A stretch of 44,000 bases of DNA from JASHVB01 sp049522565 (GCA_049522565.1 JBEKNT010000009.1:1-44000); one strand, 5' to 3'; numbered from the stretch's first letter, positions 16,357 through 25,151 are shown. Notes: generated by a model from the sequence alone, not told the origin. Numbers and translations are program-made.

Positions 16357-17520
16357 CTAGCCGAGCCGCTCGATGATCGTCACGTTGGCCACACCGCCGC
16401 CCTCGCACATCGTCTGCAAGCCGTAGCGGCCGCCGGTCCGCTCCAGCTCGTGCAGCATCGTTGTCATGAGGCGCGCACCGGTGGCGCCGATCGGATGGCC
16501 CAGCGAAATGCCGCCGCCATTCGGGTTGAAACGTTCGTGCGGGAAGTCGAACTCGGCCAGCCAGGCCATCGGCACCGACGCGAACGCCTCGTTGCATTCG
16601 ACGGTATCGATATCCTGCCATTTCATGCCGGCTTGTTCGATGGCGCGCTTGCTGGCGGGGATCGGCGCCGTCAGCATCCAGATCGGATCGTCGCCCAGCA
16701 CGCTCATGTGGTGGATGCGCGCGCGCGGCTTCAGGCCGTAACGCTTCACCGCCTGCTCGGACACCACCAGCACGGCGGCAGCAGCATCGCAGGTCTGGCT
16801 GGCGATGCCGGGGGTCAACCGGGGGAAACCCGGTATCGGCTCGAGCGACGCCATCTTCGCCAGGCTGGTCGCGCGCGGCGTCTCGTCGCGCTGCACGCCC
16901 TCCAGCGGCATGATCTCGCGATCGAACCGCCCCTCCGCCTGGGCACGCAGCGCGCGGTTGTGGCTTTCCAGCGAGTAAACCTCCATCGCCTCGCGCGAGA
17001 ACCCCCATTTCTCCGCGATCAGCGACGCGCCGTAGAATTGCGACACCGGCTGGGTGCCGAAGCGCGCCACCCAGCCCAGGCTGCCGGAGAACGGGTCGGG
17101 CATGCCCAGCGGCGCCCCCGCGCCCATCGCGGTGCCGATCGGAATCTGGCTCATGGTCTGCACGCCGCCGGCGATCACCACATCCTGGTTGCCGCTCATC
17201 ACGGCCTGGGCAGCGAAATGCACGGCCTGCTGCGACGAGCCGCACATGCGGTCGATGGTGACGCCCGGCACAGTCAGCGGCAGCCCGGCCGCCAGCCAGC
17301 AGGTGCGCGCGACGTTGCCGGCCAGCGGGCCGATCGCGTCGATCGCGCCGAACACCACGTCGTTATAGTCCCCGGCTGGAATCGCGTTGCGCTCGACGAT
17401 CTGGCGCAGGATGAAGCCGCCGAGGTCGGCGGCATGCACATGCGCCAGACCGCCGCGCCGGCGTCCGGTCGGCGTCCGAATGGCATCCACGATATAGGCT
17501 TCGCTCTGTTGTCCGCTCAT
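16357..17520 (-). CDS. Acetyl-CoA C-acyltransferase (thiolase)
   Basis: This 387-residue thiolase has nucleophile Cys93 in VTIDRMCGSSQQAVHFAAQA, NEAFASVP, the histidine motif GGGISLGHPIGATGARL and the C-terminal cysteine in MCEGGGVANVTI. These define a complete active site of the degradative or biosynthetic thiolase I/II family. It cleaves 3-oxoacyl-CoA with CoA, or condenses acyl-CoAs. AGGAG lies eight bases before the ATG. The context (CoA transferase, enoyl-CoA hydratase, IclR) favours a catabolic cleavage step. It is 185 bases downstream of the AtuA-family gene, on the same strand. Confidence 0.93.
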   Translation of the reverse strand: MSGQQSEAYIVDAIRTPTGRRRGGLAHVHAADLGGFILRQIVERNAIPAGDYNDVVFGAIDAIGPLAGNVARTCWLAAGLPLTVPGVTIDRMCGSSQQAVHFAAQAVMSGNQDVVIAGGVQTMSQIPIGTAMGAGAPLGMPDPFSGSLGWVARFGTQPVSQFYGASLIAEKWGFSREAMEVYSLESHNRALRAQAEGRFDREIMPLEGVQRDETPRATSLAKMASLEPIPGFPRLTPGIASQTCDAAAAVLVVSEQAVKRYGLKPRARIHHMSVLGDDPIWMLTAPIPASKRAIEQAGMKWQDIDTVECNEAFASVPMAWLAEFDFPHERFNPNGGGISLGHPIGATGARLMTTMLHELERTGGRYGLQTMCEGGGVANVTIIERLG

Positions 17521-17705
17521 TTGAGCAACTCCTGGGAATCCGCCATTGCACTTACTGATCGCACGTCACACCAGCGCGTATCCGCCCTTGCGTGAAGCGC
17601 AGGCCTGCTGTTCGCGCCAACCTTCCGCGTCGATCGATCCTCTGTCCATGCCGTCGGAGCGCATTGATCCATCGCAAACGCGCTCCTCCGGCTACCAGGC
17701 CCCGC

Positions 17706-19484
17706 CTAAGCGACCCATGCTTGCGGTGCAGGAATGATCATTTCCAGCGCCATCTGCCCATAGGCCTTGCCCTGCGGATCGATCCTGGGCGAGGCCATGC
17801 CCCCGCCGCCCAGCGCTTCCTCGATGACAAAGTTCAAGGCGTGCAGCCCGGGCGCCTCGTACCGGCGCGCCGGCCCTTCGGCCAGGTGGCCGAGTTGCGC
17901 GACGATCCGTTCGGGCGTCACCTCCCGGCGGAGCAGCGGCAGGAAGCGCGGTTCGCGGGCGATGACCGCGACATTGGCCGAGTTGCCTTTGTCGCCAGAC
18001 CGGGCGTAGGCCAGCCGGACCAGCGGCACATCGACGGTCGGCCCATCCGGTATGCCGTCGATTTCCGGGGCGCTATTCAGTTGCGGCGGCACGTAGCCGC
18101 CGTCCACAGGAACGTCGATCTCGAACGGCGCCGCGTCGCCGATCCGCACCGTGGGCCGGCGCAGGGCAGCCTTGTCGATGAAGAAGGTGAACAGGCGCAC
18201 GACCGGCGTGGGTCGTGGCCTTCCGGTGTAGATGCCCGTGGTGCCGGGCGCACAGCTCAACGGGATCGCACCCAGTTCACGGGCGAAGATTTCCAGCGCG
18301 TCGCGGCTGGGATGCGAGACCGCGACGCGCAACAGCACCTCCCGGGAGCCGCGCCCGGGCGCGTTCGGACCATACGAAGTTTCGGCGCCGAGAGTTTCGA
18401 CATGCGTGCCGGTAAAGTCCGGCAGCCCGCGCTTTTTGAACAACATGCGGGCCCGCTCGATCAGGGCGTCGGCGGTCTTTTCCGCCTTGCCCGCGGCGTC
18501 CGGGCCGACGATGGAGATCGTCGCGACGGCGCGATAGCCGTCCTGATAGGTCGCCGAGACCTTGTACTGGCTGGTCGGCGGCCGGCCGCGCGCGCCCTCC
18601 ACTCCGACGCGGTCAGGCCCGACCTGGGTCAGGTGCACATTGGAGAAATCCGCGACCACGTCGGGCAGGAAATACGCCGCGGGATCGCCGATCTCATACA
18701 GGCATTGCTCCGACACCACCGCGGGCGTGATCATACCGCCGGTGCCGTCGGGCTTCGCGATGACGAAGGTTCCGTCGCCGCAGCATTCGGCAATCGGGTA
18801 GCCGATGTTGTACCAGCCGGCCACCGTCTGCCAGTCGGTGAAGTTGCCGCCGGTCGCCTGAGCGCCGCATTCCAGGATGTGGCCGACCAGGCTGCCAGCA
18901 CCCAAGAGGTCGTAATCATCCGCGCCCCAGCCGAACTCGTGCATCAGAATGCCAAGTGCCAGCGCGCTGTCCACGCAGCGCCCGGTGATCACGATATCTG
19001 CGCCGGCATCGAACGCCGCCTTGATCGGCAAAGCGCCGAGATAGGCATTCGCGGTCAACAGCCGGGCAGGCAGTGGTGCGCCGGAGACCGCCTCCTTCAG
19101 GCCGCCGGCGCGCAGCGCGTCGGTCAGCGGAAGGACGTCGTCGCCGTCCACCATCGCGACCCGCAAAGACAGGCCGAGTTCCGCAATCGCTGCCTCCATC
19201 GCGCCCTTGCAGGCGGCCGGATTGACCCCGCCGCCATTGCTCGCAACCTTGATCCCGCGACGGGCGATCTCCGGCAGCGACGGCTTCAGATAGCTGATGA
19301 CGTCCGGTGGGTAGCCGGCTTCCGGGTCCTTCATCCGGGCGCGGGCCAGCAGCGACATCGTCACTTCGGCCAGGTAATCCATCATCAGGTACTGGACGTC
19401 CGCCTCCAGCAGTTGCGGGATCGCCATCGGGCTGTCGCCCCAGGCGCCGGAGGCGCCACCGATCCGAACGATCTTGTCAGACAT
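17706..19484 (-). CDS. AtuA-family protein (acyclic terpene utilisation-like, DUF1446)
   Basis: The protein is 592 residues. The large N-terminal domain begins VRIGGASGAWGDSPMAIPQL, and includes VQYLMMDYLAEVTMSLLARA, IKVASNGGGVNPAACKGAM and VITGRCVDSALALG, as in Pseudomonas AtuA. A smaller C-terminal AtuA-like domain begins near residue 490 with VPLVRLAYARSGDKGNSANVAV. AtuA is required for citronellol/geraniol catabolism, but its reaction is not established. The geranyl-CoA carboxylase subunits that define the Atu pathway are not in the window, so a different branched or cyclic acid is as likely. Its start overlaps the enoyl-CoA hydratase stop by eight bases, so the two are coupled. Confidence 0.9.
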   Translation of the reverse strand: MSDKIVRIGGASGAWGDSPMAIPQLLEADVQYLMMDYLAEVTMSLLARARMKDPEAGYPPDVISYLKPSLPEIARRGIKVASNGGGVNPAACKGAMEAAIAELGLSLRVAMVDGDDVLPLTDALRAGGLKEAVSGAPLPARLLTANAYLGALPIKAAFDAGADIVITGRCVDSALALGILMHEFGWGADDYDLLGAGSLVGHILECGAQATGGNFTDWQTVAGWYNIGYPIAECCGDGTFVIAKPDGTGGMITPAVVSEQCLYEIGDPAAYFLPDVVADFSNVHLTQVGPDRVGVEGARGRPPTSQYKVSATYQDGYRAVATISIVGPDAAGKAEKTADALIERARMLFKKRGLPDFTGTHVETLGAETSYGPNAPGRGSREVLLRVAVSHPSRDALEIFARELGAIPLSCAPGTTGIYTGRPRPTPVVRLFTFFIDKAALRRPTVRIGDAAPFEIDVPVDGGYVPPQLNSAPEIDGIPDGPTVDVPLVRLAYARSGDKGNSANVAVIAREPRFLPLLRREVTPERIVAQLGHLAEGPARRYEAPGLHALNFVIEEALGGGGMASPRIDPQGKAYGQMALEMIIPAPQAWVA

Positions 19485-20280
19485 TGTCCGTCTCCTGCTG
19501 CCAGCGCGGCTTGCGGCGCTCGTTGAAGGCGGCGAGGCCTTCGGTCGCGTCGCGGGTCAGCGATGTCACGGAGATCAGCGTCTCCGCGAACGCCATTGCT
19601 TCAGGGAATGCCATGCGCTCCATCGCGGCGATCGCGTATTTGCCGCGGCGCAGCGCGACCGGCGACATGTCGTAGAGTTTGCCAAGCAAGGCTTCGACGC
19701 GTGCGTCGAGTTCCTCGAACGGCACGACATAGTTGGCCAGGCCGATCTGATAGGCGCGGTTGGCGTCGATCAGTTCGCCGGTCAGGCAGAGTTCGTTGAT
19801 GTGGCGGGCGCCGATGGTGTTGCGCAGGAACACCAGGACCTGCATCGGGAAGACGCCGACCTTGGCCTCCGGCAGGCCGAACCGCGCGTGGGCGGCCACT
19901 ACGGCCAAGTCGCACAACCCCATCAGCGCCATGCCGCCGGCGACGCAATCGCCGTTGATCCGGCCGACGACCGGCACGCCGCAATCGCGGATCAGTCGGG
20001 CGAGCTTGCCGAAATCCGTCATCGGCTCATCCAGTCCGAGCGTGAAGGTGTCCGTTCCACTGCTCAGGTCGGCGCCGGCGCAGAACGCCTTGCGGCCTGC
20101 GCCGGTCAGCACGATCGCGCGGATCGCGGGATCGGTCCGCGCGGCGCCGACCGCAGCTTCGATCCCGGCCAGCACCGCCTTGTTCATGGCGTTGCGCCGG
20201 TGTTCCCGGTCGATCCAGATCCATAGCGCGCGACCGCGTTGCTCTGTCCGGATGTCGGGTTTTTGTTCTGAGTCGCTCAT
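19477..20280 (-). CDS. Enoyl-CoA hydratase/isomerase family protein
   Basis: This 267-residue crotonase-fold protein has the acyl-CoA and oxyanion-hole loop GRKAFCAGADLSSG and the second GRINGDCVAGGMALMGLCDL with RFGLPEAKVGVFP. Of the two glutamates of classical hydratases, the second (in GLPEAKVG) is present but the first (GGGCELA) is replaced in GGMALMG, so it may be an isomerase, a hydratase with altered chemistry, or another crotonase. It is the first gene of the minus-strand operon, overlapping the AtuA gene, and is divergent from iclR across 464 bases. Confidence 0.88.
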   Translation of the reverse strand: MSDSEQKPDIRTEQRGRALWIWIDREHRRNAMNKAVLAGIEAAVGAARTDPAIRAIVLTGAGRKAFCAGADLSSGTDTFTLGLDEPMTDFGKLARLIRDCGVPVVGRINGDCVAGGMALMGLCDLAVVAAHARFGLPEAKVGVFPMQVLVFLRNTIGARHINELCLTGELIDANRAYQIGLANYVVPFEELDARVEALLGKLYDMSPVALRRGKYAIAAMERMAFPEAMAFAETLISVTSLTRDATEGLAAFNERRKPRWQQETDNV

Positions 20281-20375
20281 GGGAGCACCTCGTCAATAGG
20301 ATTTGGCCGGCCGAACGCATGCTCGGCCAGGCAGCCTGGGAGCGTTTCTCGAGGGATCCGCCTCACGCCATGCTG

Positions 20376-20393
20376 GGGACAGCATGCTGTCCC
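20376..20393. promoter_or_regulatory. Perfect 18-base palindrome between the hydratase and iclR genes
   Basis: GGGACAGCATGCTGTCCC is fully symmetrical. It lies 96 bases upstream of the enoyl-CoA hydratase start on its strand. It could be an operator for that operon or a small hairpin in its 5' leader; nothing in the window identifies a cognate protein. Confidence 0.4.
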
Positions 20394-20540
20394 GCACGGT
20401 GCGGCCGGGCAACCCGCATTGCCCCCGGCGGCGTAGCGGGCGAACGGGACAGCCGGATAGTCTGACGCCACGGTGGAATGCATTATGCCAGTTCGGAAGA
20501 ACCCGGCTGGCCGGTCGGCGGCGGCCCTGGGCAATCGGGT

Positions 20541-20626
20541 GAAGGCAGCAAAGCCAGGGCTCTGCCCCGGACCCGCCAGGGGGCTTTGCCCCATGGACCC
20601 CCAGCGAAGGCAGAGCCTTTGCAATC
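20541..20626. repeat. GC-rich intergenic repeat (CTGCCCCGGACCC type)
   Basis: The segment contains GGGCTCTGCCCCGGACCCGC, GGGGGCTTTGCCCCATGGAC and GGCAGAGCC, with GGCTCTGCC/GGCAGAGCC as inverted arms. The pattern TCTGCCCCGGACCC..CAGGGGGC..TGCCCC..GGACCC is familiar from dispersed repeats of Acetobacteraceae-like genomes (recollection, not searched). It fills part of the 464-base hydratase-iclR gap. Confidence 0.55.
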
Positions 20627-20685
20627 CATCCGTTTCGCTGGGTGGACGGGAGGAGGCCTGCACCCAATTGCCCTGGGCGGCAGCC

Positions 20686-20728
20686 TTGACCGGATCGCCG
20701 TTCCGACCATATTTCGCCACAGCGAAAA
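20686..20728 (+). promoter_or_regulatory. iclR promoter with overlapping IclR-type operator
   Basis: TTGACC (20686-20691), a 16-base spacer and CATATT (20708-20713) form a plausible -35/-10 pair. The -10 overlaps the near-palindrome ATTTCG-CCACAG-CGAAAA at 20711-20728, which ends 16 bases before the iclR ATG. A sequence with the same arms and spacing, ATTTCG-GTACTG-CGAAAT, lies at 23114-23131. The layout suggests autoregulation. Confidence 0.55.
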
Positions 20729-20744
20729 ATATCGAACCGAATTC

Positions 20745-21515
20745 ATGTCGAAAATCGTCGGCCGCACCCTGGATCTGCTGGAGCTGTTCGCCGCGGAAAA
20801 GCGCCCGCTGCCGCTTTCCGACATCGCCCGGCTGATGAAGATCCCGGTGTCGAGTTGCCACGACGTGCTGCAAGCCATGCAGGCGCGCGGCTATCTTTAT
20901 GAACTCGCGCCGCGGGCCGGGTATTACCCGACCCTGCGTTTGCAGAAACTTGGGCAGGAGATCGGCGACCACGATCCCGTGGTGCTGCGAGCCGAGTTGC
21001 TGCTGTGCTCGCTGCGCGATACGCTGGATGAATCCGTGCTGCTGGCGAAGGTCTCCGGGCTGCAGGCCACCTATCTGCTGGCGCTGGAGCCGCGGCAACC
21101 GCTGCGCTTCCTGATCAAGGTGGGGGAGAATGTCCGCAGCCTGTATGCGACCTCGGGCGGCAAGGCGATTCTGGGCGGGCTGGACGATGCGGCGCTGGAC
21201 GCCGCCCTGCGAACCGTGACGCTGACCAGGCTGACCGACCGGACCATCACCTCGAAGGCCGCGTTGCGCGAGGATGTGGTGATTGGCCGCAAGCGTGGCT
21301 GGTACCTCAACCGGGGCGAGAGCCTCGACGGGGTGACGACGCTGTCCGCGCGGTTCCGTTGGAACACTGCGCAGTACATCGTCACCGTCGCCGGTCCGGC
21401 CTCGCGGCTGGATCCGAAGCTGGACCAGGCGGCCGGATTGATCACCAACGTCTGCCTGCTGCTGGAAACCCGGCCCGAAGCCGCGCTGCGGCCTGGCCGG
21501 GACAACGTGGCCTGA
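20745..21515 (+). CDS. IclR-family transcriptional regulator
   Basis: The 256-residue protein has an N-terminal winged helix-turn-helix (RTLDLLELFAAEKRPLPLSD then IARLMKIPVSSCHDVLQAMQ and ARGYLYEL) and a C-terminal effector domain with YATSGGKAILGGLDD and RKRGWYLNRGESLDGVTTLS. IclR proteins bind small organic acids and act as repressors or activators of adjacent catabolic genes. The ATG at 20745 is chosen because the HTH follows at once; the frame is open further upstream into non-conserved repeat sequence. It is divergent from the hydratase-AtuA-thiolase series and convergent with the CoA transferase. The operator evidence points to control of itself and the second MFS gene. Confidence 0.92.
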   Translation: MSKIVGRTLDLLELFAAEKRPLPLSDIARLMKIPVSSCHDVLQAMQARGYLYELAPRAGYYPTLRLQKLGQEIGDHDPVVLRAELLLCSLRDTLDESVLLAKVSGLQATYLLALEPRQPLRFLIKVGENVRSLYATSGGKAILGGLDDAALDAALRTVTLTRLTDRTITSKAALREDVVIGRKRGWYLNRGESLDGVTTLSARFRWNTAQYIVTVAGPASRLDPKLDQAAGLITNVCLLLETRPEAALRPGRDNVA

Positions 21516-21543
21516 TGAGGTCATCGTTCCAGGGCGCATCGTC

Positions 21544-22824
21544 TTAGCCCTTTCGCGTCCCGCCGACCGCCTCCCGCGGCACTTCGGCGCCCGGGGCGCG
21601 GGCGCCTGACATCTCCGCCCCCGGCACCGTAGCCAGCAACACCTCAGTCCCCAACACTTCGGCGTTGTGCTCCCCCAGAGTGGGCGCCAGGCGGCGGATC
21701 GAGGCCGGCGAGGCGCTGAAGCTGATCGGACAACGGCTGACCGTGACGCGGCCTTCCGTCGGATGGTCGGCCTCCTGGAAGAAGTTCACCGCCTTGAGGT
21801 GCGGGTCGACGAACAGCGCCTCGATCGAATTGACCGGGCAGGCCGGGATGTCGATGGCGTGCAGCACGTCCAGCCATTCGGCGTTGGTGCGCTTGGGGAG
21901 TTGGGCGGACAGGAACGCGCCGATCTCCTGGGCGAAGCGGGTGCGGGATTCCTGCGTGCGGAAGCGGTCGTCGGTCTCCAGCAGCTCGGGCTGGCCGATG
22001 AGTTTGGAGAAATCACGCCAGTGCCGATCGGTGTAGACGACAATGGCGAGATAGCCGTCCTTGGTCGGATATGGCCCGCGGGTGCGGGACAGCAGGCGGC
22101 GGTAACCCATTTCGCCTTCGGGCGGGACGAAGGCGCCGCCGCCGATGTGGTCGGCCAGCACGAACTGGGCCATCGTTTCGAACATCGGCACCTCGATCGA
22201 CTGGCCTTCGCCGGTCGCCGCGCGATGCACCAGCGCGGCGGCGATCGCGGTGGCGACGTAGACGCCCACCACGCGGTCGCAGATATTGATCGGGGCGTAG
22301 CGCGGGGCGCCATCCACGGCGCCGAACAGGCCGGCGATGCCGGACGCCGCCTGCATGAGGTCGTCATACACTGCCCGGCCGGAGTCCGGCCCGCCGGAGC
22401 CATAGCCGACGCCAGCGCAGTAGATGATGCGCGGATTCGCCGCGCGCACGCTGTCATAATCTAGGCCGAGCCGGCGGAGACCGTCGGGACGTACATTGGA
22501 CACCAGCACGTCGGCCCGGTGGGCGAGCGCCAGGACCGCGGCCTTGCCTTCCGGCGTCTTCAGGTCGAGCACGACGCTGCGCTTGTTGCGGTTGCCCGCC
22601 AGGAACATCGGCCCCATGCCGGCATGCCGCCAGGGACCGATCCACCGCATCGTGTCGCCGGCGGGGGTTTCGATCTTCACCACGTCGGCGCCGAGGTCGC
22701 CCAGCAACTGGGTGGCGGACGGCCCCATGACGACGGTCGTCAGGTCGAGGATCCGAATGCCGCGCAGGGGCCCGGTCGCCGGGATGGGATCGTCCGGCCA
22801 TACATTGCTGGTTTGCTCGGTCAT
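21544..22824 (-). CDS. CaiB/BaiF (family III) CoA transferase
   Basis: This 426-residue protein opens GPLRGIRILDLTTVVMGPSA then LLGDLGADVVKIETPAGD, both strongly conserved in family III CoA transferases. VVLDLKTPEGKAAVLALAHR and ADVLVSNVRPDGLRRLGLDY follow, with the catalytic aspartate at 154 in AVYDDLMQAASGIAGLFG. These enzymes move CoA from a donor such as succinyl-CoA to a carboxylic acid, which would make the substrate for the hydratase and thiolase. The last about 28 residues (VPGAEMSGARAPGAEVPREA) are a degenerate repeat and probably not part of the fold. AGGAGGTGG precedes the ATG. It is divergent from the MFS gene at 23213, with 388 bases between. Confidence 0.93.
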   Translation of the reverse strand: MTEQTSNVWPDDPIPATGPLRGIRILDLTTVVMGPSATQLLGDLGADVVKIETPAGDTMRWIGPWRHAGMGPMFLAGNRNKRSVVLDLKTPEGKAAVLALAHRADVLVSNVRPDGLRRLGLDYDSVRAANPRIIYCAGVGYGSGGPDSGRAVYDDLMQAASGIAGLFGAVDGAPRYAPINICDRVVGVYVATAIAAALVHRAATGEGQSIEVPMFETMAQFVLADHIGGGAFVPPEGEMGYRRLLSRTRGPYPTKDGYLAIVVYTDRHWRDFSKLIGQPELLETDDRFRTQESRTRFAQEIGAFLSAQLPKRTNAEWLDVLHAIDIPACPVNSIEALFVDPHLKAVNFFQEADHPTEGRVTVSRCPISFSASPASIRRLAPTLGEHNAEVLGTEVLLATVPGAEMSGARAPGAEVPREAVGGTRKG

Positions 22825-23212
22825 CGCACGCCACCTCCTGGGTGGGTTGGGCCGAAGCGGGAAGGCCGGCCCTTACAATTGCGGTAGGGCGTATCTTCAT
22901 CCGTGGTACCGCATAGAGATCGAGGCGAGAGAGTTTGTCAACGCCGCGCCCCGCGGCCCTGCCATGCGGCACGACGATAAGTCCTGTCACCGGATAGGGA
23001 TCCTCGCGCCGCCAAGATTCGGGGTTCGACCGCCGCTTAGCGCAGCCCAGGTGCGCGGGATCGTCGCTTGACGGGAGGCGCAACCCGGAGTGAGTTCCGA
23101 AATTGCGCATCAGATTTCGGTACTGCGAAATATGGTCGACCCCGAAATCCGGGCAACAGGCAAAAAGCCGGCGCTCCCGGGCGGACCCGCCGGCGGTGGA
23201 CAGGAGGGCACG
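22825..23212. promoter_or_regulatory. Divergent control region between CoA transferase and MFS genes, with IclR-type operator
   Basis: No gene is visible in these 388 bases. ATTTCG-GTACTG-CGAAAT (23114-23131) is a perfect inverted repeat with six-base arms and shares 14 of 18 positions with the site at the iclR promoter. It lies 81 bases before the MFS start. CCGAAATT occurs about 15 bases upstream of it and CCCGAAATCCGG downstream, possible extra half-sites. AGGAGG is six bases before the MFS ATG. Confidence 0.55.
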
Positions 23213-24556
23213 ATGGCGAACCGAGACCAGGATATCGATCCGGGCGGGGCGAGCACCCTCGCTCAGACCACCATGCGGCGCGTGGTCATGCGGCTTATTC
23301 CCTTCCTGCTGCTGTGCTATTTCTTCTCATTCCTGAACCGGGTCAGCGTCGCCTTCGCCGCGTTGCAGATGAACCGCGACCTTGGCCTGACCCCGGCGGT
23401 CTATGGCCTCGGCGCCGGGCTTTTTTTCCTGACCTATTGCGTGTTCGAGGTGCCGTCGAACCTGGCGCTCTACCGCTTTGGCGCGACCCGCTGGATCGCC
23501 CGTATTATGTTCTCCTGGGGCTTGTGCGCGACCGCCATGGCGTTCGTCGTGGGTCCCTACAGTTACTACGCGATGCGCCTGCTGCTGGGTGCGGCCGAGG
23601 CGGGCTATTTCCCGGGCATCCTGTTCTTCCTGACGCTATGGTTCCCGGCCGCCTGGCGTGGCCGGATGGTCGGTCTGTTCATGACCGGGGTGGCGGCCAG
23701 CGGCCTGATCGGTTCGCCGCTGTCGGGCGCGCTGCTGGGGCTCGATGGCGATTGGGGCCTGCGCGGCTGGCAGTGGCTGTTCATCCTGGAAGGGCTGCCG
23801 CCGATCATCCTGGCGCCCCTGTGTCTGGCTTTCCTGCAAGACGGTCCTGCTCAAGCCAAGTGGCTGCCGGCGCCGGAGAAGACCTGGCTGATCACGACGC
23901 TGCAGGCAGAGCATGGGGGGGACGCCGCTGAGCAGAACACCAGCGGCTGGAAAGCGCTGGTGCACCCGCGGGTCTGGTTGCTGGCGGCGATGTGGTTCTC
24001 CAACGCCGCGGTGTTGAACGGCATTCTGTTCTTCCTGCCGATGATCCTGAAGGGCTTCGGCATGAGCAATACGCAGACCGGTTTCGTCGCGGCGATCCCG
24101 AGCGCGGCGGCACTGGTCGCGGTGGTCTGGTGGGGGCGGCATTCCGACAAAAAGAACGAGCGGTATGGCCATGCCGGCTTCGCCAATTTCCTGGCGGGCG
24201 CGGCGCTTCTGATCTCCGTGCTGGTGGCCGATCCGACGCTGCGCATCGTGTTGATCACAGTGTCCTTCGCTTCGACCCTGGCGTTCACCGCGCCGTTCTG
24301 GACCATTCCGCCGACCTTCCTGTCGGGCGCGGCCTCGGCGGGCGGCTTTGCCGCGATCAGCTCGATCGGGGTGATCGGTGGCTTCGTGGCGCCGACGATC
24401 ATTGGTTACCTTACAGGCCTCACCGGCGATTCCCGCGTCGGCCTGGCCTTCGTCGCAGTCCTCGCCATGGTGATGGCCGGCGTCTTCTATTTCGTCGGCC
24501 GCCACCTGGTCGCGAAGGATCGGATGCACGCCCCAGCGCTCGAACAGGTGAGGTAG
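23213..24556 (+). CDS. MFS transporter (ACS/phthalate-permease-like)
   Basis: The 447-residue product has about 12 membrane helices. It opens RRVVMRLIPFLLLCYFFSFL-NRVSVAFAALQMNRDLGLTP, the first-helix signature of ACS-family carriers (FxxxxxDR/NRVNVGFA). The family motif FEVPSNLALYRFGATRWIAR and LLGAAEAGYFPGILFFLTLW follow. The best ATG is at 23213, with AGGAGG six bases upstream; the frame stays open to 23090, but that region holds the candidate operator. Divergent from the CoA transferase and followed by a cupin gene, it probably imports the acid activated by the CoA transferase. The substrate is unknown. Confidence 0.92.
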   Translation: MANRDQDIDPGGASTLAQTTMRRVVMRLIPFLLLCYFFSFLNRVSVAFAALQMNRDLGLTPAVYGLGAGLFFLTYCVFEVPSNLALYRFGATRWIARIMFSWGLCATAMAFVVGPYSYYAMRLLLGAAEAGYFPGILFFLTLWFPAAWRGRMVGLFMTGVAASGLIGSPLSGALLGLDGDWGLRGWQWLFILEGLPPIILAPLCLAFLQDGPAQAKWLPAPEKTWLITTLQAEHGGDAAEQNTSGWKALVHPRVWLLAAMWFSNAAVLNGILFFLPMILKGFGMSNTQTGFVAAIPSAAALVAVVWWGRHSDKKNERYGHAGFANFLAGAALLISVLVADPTLRIVLITVSFASTLAFTAPFWTIPPTFLSGAASAGGFAAISSIGVIGGFVAPTIIGYLTGLTGDSRVGLAFVAVLAMVMAGVFYFVGRHLVAKDRMHAPALEQVR

Positions 24557-24755
24557 CGGGCTCGATGGTTTTGCTGACCCAGCTTGCCGATGATGCTGCG
24601 ACCAATGGGAGATTCGGCGCTTCCTCCGGCCCGGCACGATCGGCAGGCTGTTGCAGCAGAGCGAGACCAGTATCCTGAGGCTGGGGGAGGCGCTGGCGCG
24701 CGTCGCCAAGCGCCGAACACGACGCCGAGCAAAGTTTCAATCAAGGAACCGATCG

Positions 24756-25151
24756 ATGAGCGAAAAATCTCCCTACATCATCCGCTGGTCCGAGCAGGAA
24801 GCGTACAGTCCGGCGAACCACACCGGCACGAAGAACTATCGCCTGGTTGGCCCGACGGTGAACGGTTCGAAATACCTGGAGATCGCGCTGGGCGATATCG
24901 AACGCCACGAAGGCTCGCCGGCGCATGCGCATCCGGATCTGGAGCAAGCGGTCTATATCCTGGAAGGCGAGGCGATCGCCGGGATCGACGGCGTCGATCA
25001 CCATGTCAAGGCGGGCGACATGATGTTCTTTCCGGCCAAGGTGTTTCATTCGATCAAGGTCTTGACGGAGCGGATCAAACTGCTGGTGATTTATGCGCCG
25101 CCCTATGGCGAGGATCCTGCGAAGGTGATCCACGCGGGGCCGTCCCAGTGA
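24756..25151 (+). CDS. Small cupin-domain protein
   Basis: The 131-residue protein is a single cupin barrel. Motif 1 is GSPAHAHPDLEQAVYILEGE with metal-ligand histidines in HAHP and the following glutamate in DLEQ. Motif 2 is GDMMFFPAKVFHSIKVL with a final histidine. The metal site looks complete. Such small cupins are dioxygenases, isomerases, decarboxylases or sensors of carboxylates. It follows the MFS gene after 199 bases and probably belongs to the same catabolic set. AAGGAA is eight bases before the ATG. Confidence 0.85.
   Translation: MSEKSPYIIRWSEQEAYSPANHTGTKNYRLVGPTVNGSKYLEIALGDIERHEGSPAHAHPDLEQAVYILEGEAIAGIDGVDHHVKAGDMMFFPAKVFHSIKVLTERIKLLVIYAPPYGEDPAKVIHAGPSQ

Noticed and set aside
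17592..19526. Open frame of 644 codons on the plus strand opposite the AtuA-family gene
   Set aside because: Antisense shadow of a well-conserved 592-residue protein in high-GC DNA; composition is Arg/Gln/His-rich with no motif.
20277..21539. Open frame of 420 codons opposite iclR
   Set aside because: Antisense to a clear IclR regulator; shadow composition.
23090..23212. Longer N-terminus for the second MFS transporter (start at 23090)
   Set aside because: The extra 41 residues are not MFS-like and cover the candidate operator; AGGAGG precedes the ATG at 23213.
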